The notes beneath the pieces were generated by a model, which was given only the letters and a program-made list of their open reading frames with translations, searched no databases and was not told the DNA's origin. Both the position numbers and the translations under genes were made by a program. Of a stretch of 64,000 bases of DNA, positions 21,066 to 31,321 are shown one piece after another. Source of the stretch: Branchipolynoe longqiensis (lineage: Eukaryota; Annelida; Polychaeta; Phyllodocida; Polynoidae); the NCBI GenBank assembly GCA_030323885.1, contig CM059189.1, positions 49,759,661 through 49,823,660 of the forward strand. Reading direction: 5' to 3'. Positions within the stretch are counted from its first letter, which is position 1; the number at the start of each line of letters is the position of its first letter.

Positions 21066-21722
21066 GATGCGCGCCAGGGGCGGATGTCGTCTGGGGTGAT
21101 GGTGTGGGGGCCGCCCCAGCCCTCGGGGCTCGGAGGTTCGACTGCCGCAGAATGCCGAAGTACCGGAGGAGGAGGGCGTCCCGAGGGACGAGTGAGGCGG
21201 GCCCCGCCCGGGCAAGATGAGTGACGATGAGGGTGAGGTGGTCCGGGGTGGGAGGCGGCACCTGGCGTGGAACGTGGGCGGAGGCGCATTCGCCCCCCGC
21301 GGCAGATGTCCTTGGCGAGGCGGGAGTCGAAGCCCGAGGTGAGGCCCCCCCCGCTGCCTCAACCCAGGAGCGCGCCCCCGAGAGCGCATTCTTGGCGAGG
21401 GCGCGGGCGAAGAGAGGTGGCGTAGGCAGCGACATCGAAGTTGGCCAGGGCAAGGGGGTCCAGGCCTCGGGCCACGAGGAAGGCGACATACTCCTCGGCC
21501 TGCCGGCAGTGATTCTTCTAGGCAGCGATTCTTCTAGGCCGCCACAGCCTCGCCTCCCTCGCGAGGGAGGCGAGGCTTTGGCGGCTGACTTTCGGCGATC
21601 TCGGCCGAGGTCAAATCTGGTTAGAGGCCGGGATGAAAGGGGAAGTCGTCGTGGTTAGGCTGAACGTACTGAAGCCCGAGGCGGTCCACCTCGGCCCGCG
21701 CCACCTCGGTCAGGCAGGCACA
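21066..21722 (-). pseudogene. fragment of the GC-rich YR retroelement
   Basis: Minus strand carries GARSWVEAAGG, ECASAHVPRQ and RYFGILRQSNLRAP, matching the recombinase of the element at 1491-6187 (about 2300-2895). Abuts the LINE-2 sequence at 21065/21066. GC-rich like its relative. Confidence 0.8.
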
Positions 21723-21806
21723 TTGAATTCAAAGACAGCTGTTGAGGTCAAAGGTGGGCAAGTTACTTTTGCTCTTGAAACACCGAATGGTGATGGAAGT
21801 AAATCA

Positions 21807-21878
21807 AAGAAAGTTTGTTTTATTTAACGATGCCTCTAAAGCCATTGATTTTTATCATCGGCTATTGGACGTCAAACA
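21807..21878 (-). mobile_element. SINE-B fragment
   Basis: Only the GTTTTATTTAACGATGCC to GGCTATTGGACGTCAAAC part is present. Confidence 0.75.
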
Positions 21879-22236
21879 AGTAAATAAAAGATTCACCCCG
21901 TACTGCTGCGGTAGCCACAAGAGGGTTGAAAAACAACAGTATCTAAAAACGCCGGGGGGAAAATGGCGACATACTGAATAAATTACCTGATAATTCTTAA
22001 TTTAAGAGGAAAATAATTTTTTTTTATAATTATATACATCTTCATATTTAGCTGCTACATTTGAGTTAAAAATATTGTAACACATGTAGTTTAATCAACT
22101 TGAAGTGAAATCGACGGCATGTTGTGGTTGCCATCTTGTCTTCTAACATTCTCTCCCATTTCACCAACTCTGTGTCGAAATACGTAGCCATTTGATACTG
22201 GAACCAGAGATTTTACTTCCTGTTCCATACAAAAGC

Positions 22237-23284
22237 GTAGAGACTATGAACAACGGCTTAGAGAATTGAAACTTCCTACCCTTTCCTACAGAAGGAAAAG
22301 AAGTGACATAATTGAAGTATTTAAAATTATGAAAGGTTTTGATCAAATAGATATGAACCAATTTTTCACCTTGAATAAAAGAGAAGGCAGCCGGGGCCAT
22401 ACTCTCAAACTAGTCAAACCCAGAGCCGTTTCAAAATTAAGGCGCTGGTAGATCGTGGGTTCGAGTCCCGGTCGAGTCAAACCAATGACTTTAAAATTGA
22501 TACTTGTCGCTTCCTAGCCAGGCACTCGGCATTATTAGGATAGGGCAAGGACTGGTGTGCTCAGTGTCAGGATAATGTGACTGAGTGGGATACCAGGTCA
22601 TGGTGCCGGCGGCCTGGTTTCCCAGTGGGACAGCACTATAAAGTCGCCATGAGTGCGCACTGTCACAAGTCGGTACCCATCCTGATATGACCTTAGATGT
22701 TGCTAGGACGTAAAACAACAACAAACAAACATCAAAATTAAGGCAACACAGTTTCTCAAACAGGATCATACATATATGGAATAGTCTCCCACAAAATGTT
22801 ATTGATGCCGGCTCAATAAATTCATTCAAGAACAGATTAGAAAAAGCATGGGCTGATCATCCAGGGAAATTTGACCACTTATTCACCACATGCTACTAAT
22901 TTATTACTTGTGTTGCTAATTACTTGCACTCAAGCAAAAATGAGAGACAAATAAGTGTTCACACTTCCTGTCTACCAATCGCTATATCGCTATACTCTCA
23001 AACTAGTAAAACCCAGAGCCATTTCAAAGTTAAGGCAACACAGTTTCTCAAACAGGATCATAAATATATGGAACAGTCTCCCACAAAATGTTATTGATGC
23101 CGAGTCAATAAATTCATTCAAGAACAGATTAGAAAAAGCATGGGCTGATGATCCAGGGAAATTTGACCCCTTATTCACCACATGCTACTAATTATTCCTT
23201 GTGTTGCATATTTACTTGCACTCAAGCAAAAATGAGACAAATAAGTGTTCACACTTCCTGTCTACCATTCGCTATTTCGCTATT
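22237..23284 (+). pseudogene. LINE 3' end, partly tandem-duplicated (LINE-4)
   Basis: Plus strand encodes an RT C-terminal region: YRRKRSDIIEVFKIMKGFD, SRGHTLKLVKP, then IWNSLPQNVIDA and FKNRLEKAW. This pattern is typical of the far C-terminus of CR1/Jockey-like LINE ORF2. About 290 bp, from ATACTCTCAAACTAG to the GCTATATCGC word, is repeated in tandem at 22991-23281. The first copy is interrupted by a SINE-A. Confidence 0.8.
22444..22731 (+). mobile_element. SINE-A inserted in LINE-4
   Basis: 5'-truncated: it begins between the A and B boxes. Flanked by TCAAAATTAAGGC at 22431-22443 and 22732-22744 (13 bp, perfect). Confidence 0.9.
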
Positions 23285-23361
23285 AAAAGCCACTTTTGAC
23301 AGTATTTAGACTATCTTTTCATTCACCCCCCCTACAAGTACGGGATGAATCTTTTATCTAG

Positions 23362-23551
23362 GATGGAAGGTGTTGGAAAGAAGAGCTACAACCAGTCACG
23401 AACTCGCACACCAGCTGCCCCTGGTGAACTTCTGCCGTTTATAAGATGTATGTGCAAAACCAGCTGCAGCAAACTTAAATGCAGATGGCTGAAACATTGG
23501 CTAGACTGTACATCTGTTTGTGGTGAAAGCAAGGGACTGAATTGCAGTTGA
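23362..23551 (+). pseudogene. C-terminal Cys-rich piece of the broken gene
   Basis: APGELLPFIRCMCKTSCSKL, KCRWLKHW, LDCTSVCGESKGLNC, stop at 23549-23551. The spacing of the cysteines and the lead-in PxELL match the C-terminal tail of the family at 19045-19613. An upstream stretch (KEELQPV) fits the same family in another frame, so a frameshift is present. It begins right after the end of TIR-1. Confidence 0.6.
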
Positions 23552-23639
23552 ACCACGACAACTAGACAAAAAGAAGTGTGCAATCATGAATCATTACTGT
23601 AACCTATCCATTAATCTTTACCGGTAATTTCGTAATGCT

Positions 23640-23705
23640 TCGAAACTCACGATCTCCCAAAACGGGAGACGGACGCTCAACTCATTCAGCCATCTAGTCT
23701 CACGC
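23640..23705 (-). mobile_element. SINE-A head fragment, second head type
   Basis: Minus strand reads GATGGCTGAATGAGTTGAGCG and CCGTCTCCCGTTTTGGGAGA, the alternative tRNA-like head also seen at 25000-25065, 34051, 50361 and 57362. Confidence 0.6.
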
Positions 23706-23924
23706 ATGGGGTACCAGCGGTAGCAAAGTATTCCCTCAGAGCACTGAGAAGTGGCGAGGAGCGGCGAGGAGCGGGTCTGGCCCCCTTCGCCTTGCAGCCA
23801 TCACTGCACAGTTCGGGCAAGCACCAACCATCTCTTGGACTGCTTTGTGCACATGGCTCGTAGCCAGCTTTCTGCAGCCCCCCCCCCCCCCACCACACAC
23901 ACACACTGACTACACACACTAAAC

Positions 23925-24262
23925 TGCACGGTGGCCGAATCTGTAGACCGTGGGCCTCGCGTGCATAATGTCAAGAGTTCGGTTCTCGGTTGAGTCAAAG
24001 CAATGACTTACAAAATTGATACTTTTTCTTTTTGTTATTAGTGAACTTGTCGCTACCTAGCCTGGCGCTCAGCATTAACAGGATAGGGCAAGGACTGGTT
24101 AGCTCAGTGTAAGGATAATGTGACTAAGTGGGATATTAGGTCATGGTGCCAGCAGCCTGATATCCCAGTGTGGCAGTACTATACAGTTGCCATGAGTGTG
24201 CACTGTCACAAGTCGGTACATGTCCTGATATGACCTGAGATGTTGCCAGGATGTAAAACCCC
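23925..24262 (+). mobile_element. SINE-A, full length
   Basis: Complete head and tail. An A/T-rich insertion of about 20 bp follows the GATACTT word. Confidence 0.8.
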
Positions 24263-24308
24263 ACAATTTGCAGCATAGAACACAATGACATTCTGTAACC
24301 CAAAAGTT

Positions 24309-25065
24309 TGCTTGTTGTTGTTTTACGTCCTAACAACATCTAAGGTCATATCAGGACAGGACCGACTTGTGACAGTGTGCACTCATGGTGACTTTATGGT
24401 GCTGCCCCACTGGGAGACCAGGCCGCTGGTACTATGACCCGATATCCCACCCAGTGATATTATCCTGACACTGAGCGAACCAGTCCTTGTCCTATCCTAA
24501 TAATGGCAAGTGCCTGGCTAGGAAGCAACTAGATAAAGGATTCACCCTGTACTCGCAGTACATGGGTGAATACCAGCCCTATATAAAAGCTGTCGAAAAA
24601 GCGGAGAAATGAAATGAGAGCCTAATTTCACAATCTAAGAAGCAAAAATTATTATTTTTATATGTCTTAATATTTCCCCCACTACCTTTGAGTTGAAAAA
24701 TATAATAAAACATATAGTTTAATAGAATTTAAAGGTGAAATCGAAGGCCGCCATCTTGTCTTTTTGCATTCTCTCCCATTTCACGAACTCTGTGTCGATA
24801 TAAGTAACCATTTGATACTGCAGCCAGGCATTCTACTTCCTGTTCCATACTAAAGCTATTTTCGCCCGTATTTACACTACTTTGTGGTTCACCCGTGTAC
24901 CACAAGTACAGGGTGAATCTTTTATCTAGGAAGCAAAAAGTATTAATTGTTATGTCATTGGTTTGACTCGACCAGGGTTTGAACCCACAAACCCATTGAT
25001 TTGGATCCCCCGATTTCCCAAAACAGGAGACAGATGCTCAACTCATTCGACCATCCTGTCTGGCC
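24309..25065 (-). mobile_element. SINE-A split by TIR-1
   Basis: Body halves 24309-24538 and 24930-25065 join across the TIR-1 insertion. The head is of the second type (GATGGTCGAATGAGTTGAGC on the minus strand). Confidence 0.85.
24539..24929. mobile_element. TIR-1 element, complete copy
   Basis: 391 bp, CTAGATAAAGGATTCACCC to GGGTGAATCTTTTATCTAG. Target duplication GAAGCAA at 24532-24538 and 24930-24936. Each terminus contains its own hairpin (ATTCACCC...GTACT, three-base loop, AGTAC...GGGTGAAT). No ORF. The 7-8 bp duplication would fit a hAT-like element, but the family is not established. Confidence 0.85.
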
Positions 25066-25230
25066 CAACCCAAACGTTCCTTAAGGCCTGGATTCGAACG
25101 CCAAAGCCATGTCGTGGCTTTATAATAAGCCCCGGTAATTGCTCAGTTGCCATGGTAACAGTGGACCTGTAACAGTCCCTACTTTACCATTATGTTGTAG
25201 AAATAATTAGTGCGTCCTGAAATGGGGCAG

Positions 25231-25231
<1 letters not shown>

Positions 25232-25282
<51 letters not shown>

Positions 25283-25303
25283 GCACGCACGCACGCACGC
25301 ACA
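25232..25303. repeat. (AC)n microsatellite
   Basis: About 25 AC units followed by GCAC units. Confidence 0.95.
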
Positions 25304-25374
25304 TCTGAGAAATGTCACCTCAGCCGTAGTTAGTTGTGCTTGGGCGGTGGTGCGCAACTTCCGGTATGTATACA

Positions 25375-26155
25375 AGGCGCCTCTCACTCTCACTCTCCAG
25401 CCCCCTCCCACTCACTACCCCGCCCCTCTCACTCACTCCCCCGCCCCTCTCACTCACTCCCCCCGCCCCTCTCACTCACTCACTCCCCCGCCCTCTCTCA
25501 CTCACTCCCCCCGCCCCTCCCACTCACTCCCCCGCCCTCTCTCACTCACTCCCCCGCCCTCTCTCACTCACTCCCCCCGCCCCTCTCACTCACTCCCCCC
25601 GCCCCTCTCACTCACTTCCCCCGCCCCCTCACTCAATCCCCCGCCCCTCTCACTCCCTCCCCCGCCCTCTCTCACTCACTCCCCCGCCTCTCTCACTCAC
25701 TCCCCCCCGCCCTTCTCACTCACTCCCCCCCACCTCCACTCACTCCCCCCGCCCTCTCTCCTCACTCCCCCGACCCTTCTCACTCCTCCCCCCCCTCTCT
25801 CACTCACTCCCCCGCCCTCTCTCACTCCTCCCCCGCCCCTCTCACTCACTCCCCCCGCCCTCTCTCACTCATACTCCCCCGGCCCTCTCACACTCCACCT
25901 CAAATTTCCCCCACCCCCGGCCTCTCACTCACTTCCCCCCCACGCCCCTCTCACTCACTCGCCCCGCCCCTCTCACTCACTCCCCCCGCCCCTCTCTCTC
26001 ACTCTCCCCCGCCCTCTCTCATTCTCCATCCCTCTCCCTACCCCTCTCACTCACTCCCCCCGCCCCTCTCACTCACTCCTCCCCCGCCCTCTCTCATTCT
26101 GAACTCCTCTCCCTACCCCTCTCCCACTCTCCCTCTCTCCCACTTCCCTCTCCTC
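25375..26155. repeat. pyrimidine-rich tandem array
   Basis: About 780 bp of CTCACTCACTCCCCCGCCC-type units with variable length. The plus strand is almost purely C and T apart from regular A and a few G. The minus strand carries repeated GGGCGGGGG runs. Long frames of Ser/Pro/Leu repeats here are not genes. Confidence 0.9.
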
Positions 26156-26167
26156 TCTATATATAGA

Positions 26168-26681
26168 TATGAAGACATTTATATAATGCACGCATACACA
26201 CACATACACACACTCATACATACGCACACACATAAATACACACATACAGATACTCACACATGCACGCATGCACTCATACATACGCATATGCATAACTACA
26301 CACATACATACACCGTACATACACACACATATACACATACACACACTTATCCATACACATACATACACCCATACACACTCGTACATACACATACATAAAT
26401 AGACATGCATACACATACATACACATATATAAGTACACATACAAAGATACATCTACATACAGAGATACACACACTCATACAGAAACACATACATAAATAG
26501 ACATGCATACACATACACATACATACCCACATACATAAGTACACATACAAAGATACATCTACATACACAGATACACACACTCATACAGAAGCACATACAT
26601 AAATAGACATGCATACACATACACATACATACACACATGCACTCATACATATGCACATACATAAATACACATACACATATA
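26168..26681. repeat. CA/TACA-rich tandem repeat, left part
   Basis: Imperfect ACACATACA units with longer repeats (CATAAATAGACATGCATACA occurs several times). It continues at 31451-31625 beyond the Gypsy insertion. Confidence 0.9.
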
Positions 26682-26810
26682 TGTGATGTGTGATTAAGAA
26701 CCGACTCTACTCAACGACGTCTAGTTTCATAATGCCTTTATTCGGGTTCCACACAGCTGCTGCCGGCGGCCCGGCTTGGGTTTCGGTTTCGGGTTGTTAC
26801 ATACATCACA
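26682..26810 (-). repeat. 3' LTR of the Gypsy/Mag element
   Basis: Begins TGTGATG and ends CATCACA. On the element strand it has AATAAA at 26737-26742, a likely poly(A) signal. Confidence 0.95.
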
Positions 26811-26822
26811 TCTCCCTTTTTC
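26811..26822 (-). other. polypurine tract
   Basis: Element strand reads GAAAAAGGGAGA immediately before the 3' LTR, the expected place for plus-strand priming. Confidence 0.75.
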
Positions 26823-27372
26823 ACATTGAATTGACATTGTATTTATGCATTGTTATTTCAGTCTGTTCACATTTGCCGTTTCTGCGGCGGCACATTATTT
26901 CTGCCGTTCGTCGTTTCACTTTAACCGCACCATATTTTAACGAGACAACCTTGGATATGTTACGTGATATTTGCTATGGGTATGATTTGTTTTCTGCACG
27001 TCTGTGGCTTAATCTGCCTTTCATGTCGCACCCTATCTTCCCTTACAAATGCTATAGTATTTTAACTTTAAATGAACACACGCATAGATGATTGAATTCC
27101 CCTGTTGAATCCCGCGCCGTGTATCTGTCTAATACAGTGTCTACATAACAGTTTTCATGCCACATTGTTCTACTTTTATTTATTTAAACGCTACTACACA
27201 ATTTAACTTTGCCACTCGGTCAAACTTACGTTGTGGGTTTGTATGACGGCTCTGGGCCGGGTACCGTTATCTTGAGTATGATAAGTGCCTTACTTGTATG
27301 TGACCCCTTTCTGTGGTCGTTTTCTTATCGTTCTTGTCGTGGTTGCTTATGTTCTGCTTTGTTTATGTTTCC
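26823..27372 (-). other. non-coding 3' region of the Gypsy/Mag element
   Basis: About 550 bp between the polyprotein stop and the polypurine tract. No frame on the element strand resembles an envelope or accessory protein. Confidence 0.6.
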
Positions 27373-30300
27373 TTACTGATAACCGAATCTAGCTACGGGT
27401 TTACTTTCACGGCCATGTCGGGTTATATAGTTTGTTCGGTCTGTGTGCTCTGCCCGCGGCTGAGATTGTGGGTCATGTGCGGGTTCCTGTATTTGGTTTT
27501 GCGCGTTTCTTGGGTTTCGCTTTGTCGGGAATATGTGTTTTCGGTTTCGGTTCAACGTGTTGTTGTTTGTGTTGGCTATTTCATATTCCCTACCGTTTTG
27601 CTTGTTTGCTTTTGTCACTACGCCCCTCTCCCATTTTCCTTTATGTGTCCAATATCTGACGTGCTCCCCTCTCTCTAGTTGTCTGTGCTTTCTGCCTGCA
27701 TGTCGGTCAAAACATTTCTTTTGATTGTTTTGAATTTTTCCGATTTGTTTTGCCGTTATGTTTGTTACCTGGGGTTTTAACATTGTTTTTGCTGTTGGTA
27801 GTTTCGATCTCAATCTACGGCTCATTAATAGTTGTGCTGGTGATGCCTCCAATTCGGGCAACGGTGTATTTCTGTAATTTAATAAAAACAGATTGTAATC
27901 TTTGTTTTCGTCCCTTGCCTTTTTTATCATGTTTTTTATGGTTTGTACATGTCTTTCTACTTGCCCGTTGCTTTGAGGATGCATTGGACTCGAGAATGTT
28001 GGTGTAAACCCATATTCTTTGGCAAAGTTCATGTATTCCCTACTTGAGAACTGTGGCCCATTGTCGGAGACTATTTCTGACGGGATTCCGTATCTACCAA
28101 ATATCCGTTTTAATTCTACTATTACTGCCGCGCTTGTTGTATTTTGTAGCTCTACTACCTCTGGGAACTTCGAGAAATAATCTACCACCAACATGTAGTC
28201 CGTTTCGTCTACTTGGAATAAGTCTACTCCTACTTTGTGGAATGGCATGCATGGTATCTGGTGTGATTGCATTGGTTCTTTGTGTAGTTTATTTCGGTAG
28301 CGTTGGCACAGCGTACATCTCTCTACTCTGTCTTCTAGCTGCATCTGCATCCCCGGCCAGAATACATACTCCCTAGCCAGCCTTTTGCTTTTTATGATGC
28401 CTTGGTGAGTTTCGTGCAATGTGTCTAGTATTTGTTTTTGTAACTGTTTGGGTATTATTACTCTATTTCCTTTTAATAACAGACCACCAGATTGTGTTAT
28501 TTCATGTCTAAATGCGTGGTAGGGAGTCGCGCATTTTGGTATGCAGTTTTTGTCCTCATGCCATCCGTTTACTACCAAGTTCATTACCTCTTTGAGCACC
28601 GTGTCGGTTTCTGTTTGCCTAATAATGTCTTTCATCGAGTCCTGCATTACCTCTATTGCCGCGATGCTTATTTCTTTGTCAAACAGTTGCTCGGGACACG
28701 TTCTACAGCTGTGTTCTCTTGAAAGCGCATCTGCAACAAACATATCAGTCCCTTTTATGTGTACCAGTTCTAAGTCATAGTTTTGGAGTCGCATTCGCAT
28801 GCGTTGCATTCTTGCGGACAGTTGGTGCAATGGTTTATTTACTATCGAAACTAGCGGTTTGTGGTCAGTTTCCACGCGTACCTTTTTGCCAAAAATGTAC
28901 TCGTGGAACTTGGTACATCCGAAGCAAATTGCCAGCAACTCTTTTTCTATGACCGCATAGCTACTCTGCGTGTCATCCAAGGCTTTTGAAGCCATTGCTA
29001 CTGGGCGTCCCTCTTGGAGCAGTGCAGCTCCTAAACCTGATTTTGACGCGTCTACCTGAAGGGTTATGGTCTTTGATACATCATAAAATCTGAGTACAGG
29101 TGCATGCGTTATCATATACTTTAGTTTTGCAAATGCCTTCTCCTGCTCGTCTTGCCAGTGCCATGCAGTTTCTTTGTTGGTCAGAATTCTAAGTGGTTTT
29201 GTCATTTCCGCTAGGTTTGGTAGGAATTTACCTACGTATGCTACCATACCCAGGAATCGCTGTACAGCTTGCTTATTTGTCGGTGTGGGCATGTCGTTAA
29301 TGGCTTGTACTCTTTCTTCGTTTGGTTTTATACCTAGGCCAGAAATTACATGACCTACATAATCTACGCTAGTCTGGCAAATGCTAGATTTTTCGGGGTT
29401 CAACCTGAGGTTGACCTGCCTGGCACGCTCAAGAACAGCACGGAGATTTTCATTGTGCTCATTTATCATCTTACCATACACCAATATGTCATCTGTTATG
29501 ACATTTACACCCTTTAGCCCATGTAATATGCGATTCATTTCATATATGAAAATGTCGCCCGCCGTTTTGATGCCAAACGGTAACCTGGTGTATCTATACC
29601 TTCCCCATGGGGTGTTGAATGTACATAACTTTGAACTGTTGCTGTCTAACTGTATTTGCCAGTACCCACTCTTTGCGTCGATTACGGAAAAGTATTTGGC
29701 CCCTTCTAGCTTTGATATTACCTCTTCCACAGTTCTTGTTGGGTAGGGTCCCCGTTTTATGGCTTTGTTCAGTTTTGTTGGATCTAAACATACTCGGATT
29801 TTTTCACCCTTTTTGACAATCGTAATGGAATTAACCCACGGTGTTGGCTCCGTCTGCTCTACTATAACTCCCAATGCAAGCATTCTGTCTAATTCCCCCC
29901 GGACTTTATTTTCGATGGCATGCGGTATACGTCTCGGGGGATCCACTACCGGTTGGACATTGTCGTCTACATATATCTTGGCTTCAACTTTTATAGTCCC
30001 TAGCCCTGTGAATACATCTTTAAATGTCTTTACCATTTGTTTTGCTTGACAGTCATTCTGCTCGTCGTGTGTTCCGATCGAGTCGATGCGTGAGATGATG
30101 CGTAGTCGGACGCATGCATCCTTTCCCAGTATCGCACACCCTTTTTCGACCACTTGAAAATGCATCCATTGTCCCCGGATTTGAAGCGATGTCTCTCCTG
30201 CAGGTACGATCTTCTGTCTGGAGTATGTGATTAGTCGACATTTTGGGCCCGTTAGTTCGGCTCCTTCGATTCTGGAGAATATGTTCATGGGAATTATATT

Positions 30301-31290
30301 GGCTTCCGAGCCTGTGTCTAATTTGAAATTCACCTGCAGCGGTCCTATCGGTAGGTCAGCGAACCACATGTCTGCTGATTTGTCGCCTTCCTTGGAAACT
30401 ACTCCCATGAACAACTCGTCGTCTTGCTGCACAAAATCGGCTACGTCGTCGCTATCGTGTTCGTCTAACACGATTTCATTTATGCTCGTCATTTTACTAC
30501 GACAGACGCGTGCAAAGTGTCCGATCTTCTTACATACCGCGCACGCCTTTCCTTTAGCTGGGCATGCGTCTCTGTCGCTTCTGTGTGAATATCCGCACCA
30601 TGCGCATTCGCTCCGCACACCGGTGCTTGTGCTAACCCGTTCGCGCTCCCCTCTGGGAGCGGGTTGCCTCTGGCGCTGTGGATTCGCATACTGTCTTGAT
30701 GTCTGTGTTTTTGTGTCGTATTGTCTTACATAATCCACTCCGTACTGGGTATCACTGACTTTCGTTAACTGTTTCGCCTTGTGTTCACTCATCCTACACA
30801 TGTCCTCGCAGAGCTCTAAGGTCAGCTTTGGCGTTTGCAGCAACCGGTCCCGTAGCGTGTTACATTTTACACCGCTGACCAACCTGTCTGTCATTAGCGA
30901 ATCCTCCAGATCGCCGTACTGACACTGTCCTACTTTATGGCGCACTTCCCTTATGTAGGCGTCCATCGTCTCCTGGCCCTGGTTGTACGAGTTGAAGTTG
31001 TATCTCGTCACCGTGAGATTGGTCTTGCCTTCGCAGTACTTCTTGAACGCTTCCCTCAGAGGCTCGATCTTGTCTGTTTCGGTAGCAGTGAACGTCATAG
31101 ATTGGTGGATTTTCTGAGCCTCCGCTCCCGCTACGTGGAGGAAAACGCAGCATTGCACTTTCTCACTCCTCGTTAGGACGCCAGCTGCTGTTGCGTAAAT
31201 GCTGTAAGCATGATACCATGTCCTCCAACTGGCCGCTAAATTTCCATCTAGGTTTAGGTGACCGAGGGGCTTCAGCCCTGAAAGCGCCAT
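27373..31290 (-). CDS. Gag-Pol polyprotein, Gypsy/Mag type
   Basis: 1305 residues from the ATG at 31290 (context CAAAATGG; an upstream in-frame TTG is not needed). Gag-like N-terminus with a QGQETMDAYIREVRHKVG-type segment. Zinc knuckle C-x2-C-x4-H-x4-C at about 250-263. Aspartic protease DTG at about 325-327. RT with TPWVNS, LPFGIKTAG and ITDDILVYG (catalytic DD at about 600-601). RNase H with D747 and DALSR near 854. Integrase with HHCC (H959, H962, C992, C995) and the DDE triad D1023, D1076, E1112 with canonical 35-residue spacing. Gag and Pol share one frame, so no frameshift site is needed. All catalytic residues I can check are present. In relatives it makes, processes and inserts the element cDNA. 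Confidence 0.95.
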   Translation of the reverse strand: MALSGLKPLGHLNLDGNLAASWRTWYHAYSIYATAAGVLTRSEKVQCCVFLHVAGAEAQKIHQSMTFTATETDKIEPLREAFKKYCEGKTNLTVTRYNFNSYNQGQETMDAYIREVRHKVGQCQYGDLEDSLMTDRLVSGVKCNTLRDRLLQTPKLTLELCEDMCRMSEHKAKQLTKVSDTQYGVDYVRQYDTKTQTSRQYANPQRQRQPAPRGERERVSTSTGVRSECAWCGYSHRSDRDACPAKGKACAVCKKIGHFARVCRSKMTSINEIVLDEHDSDDVADFVQQDDELFMGVVSKEGDKSADMWFADLPIGPLQVNFKLDTGSEANIIPMNIFSRIEGAELTGPKCRLITYSRQKIVPAGETSLQIRGQWMHFQVVEKGCAILGKDACVRLRIISRIDSIGTHDEQNDCQAKQMVKTFKDVFTGLGTIKVEAKIYVDDNVQPVVDPPRRIPHAIENKVRGELDRMLALGVIVEQTEPTPWVNSITIVKKGEKIRVCLDPTKLNKAIKRGPYPTRTVEEVISKLEGAKYFSVIDAKSGYWQIQLDSNSSKLCTFNTPWGRYRYTRLPFGIKTAGDIFIYEMNRILHGLKGVNVITDDILVYGKMINEHNENLRAVLERARQVNLRLNPEKSSICQTSVDYVGHVISGLGIKPNEERVQAINDMPTPTNKQAVQRFLGMVAYVGKFLPNLAEMTKPLRILTNKETAWHWQDEQEKAFAKLKYMITHAPVLRFYDVSKTITLQVDASKSGLGAALLQEGRPVAMASKALDDTQSSYAVIEKELLAICFGCTKFHEYIFGKKVRVETDHKPLVSIVNKPLHQLSARMQRMRMRLQNYDLELVHIKGTDMFVADALSREHSCRTCPEQLFDKEISIAAIEVMQDSMKDIIRQTETDTVLKEVMNLVVNGWHEDKNCIPKCATPYHAFRHEITQSGGLLLKGNRVIIPKQLQKQILDTLHETHQGIIKSKRLAREYVFWPGMQMQLEDRVERCTLCQRYRNKLHKEPMQSHQIPCMPFHKVGVDLFQVDETDYMLVVDYFSKFPEVVELQNTTSAAVIVELKRIFGRYGIPSEIVSDNGPQFSSREYMNFAKEYGFTPTFSSPMHPQSNGQVERHVQTIKNMIKKARDENKDYNLFLLNYRNTPLPELEASPAQLLMSRRLRSKLPTAKTMLKPQVTNITAKQIGKIQNNQKKCFDRHAGRKHRQLERGEHVRYWTHKGKWERGVVTKANKQNGREYEIANTNNNTLNRNRKHIFPTKRNPRNAQNQIQEPAHDPQSQPRAEHTDRTNYITRHGRESKPVARFGYQ

Positions 31291-31311
31291 TTTGATCAAG
31301 GGTCCTCTAGA

Positions 31312-31321
31312 TCTGACACCA
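31312..31321 (-). other. primer-binding site
   Basis: Element strand TGGTGTCAGA directly follows the 5' LTR and matches the 3' end expected of a tRNA-Leu ending TCTGACA plus CCA. The tRNA identity is inferred. Confidence 0.75.

Larger units (their letters stand above)
21881..23361. mobile_element. TIR-1 element split by a LINE end
   Basis: Left part 21881-22236 (TAAAAGATTCACCCCGTACT to TTCCATACAAAAGC), right part 23285-23361 (AAAAGCCACTTTTGACAG to ATCTTTTATCTAG). Together they match the TIR-1 copy at 24539-24929. The LINE between is flanked by AAAAGC on both sides. Confidence 0.75.

Noticed and set aside
25334..26398. Long plus-strand frames of Ser/Pro/Leu/His
   Set aside because: Translations of the CTCACTCACTCCCCC array and CA-rich repeats, equally open in three frames.
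26811..27372. Envelope gene in the Gypsy/Mag element
   Set aside because: Only about 550 bp remain after the polyprotein and no element-strand frame of suitable length or with a signal peptide is present.
27313..31176. Plus-strand frames rich in Phe, Leu and Cys that mimic membrane proteins
   Set aside because: They are antisense to the intact Gag-Pol frame.
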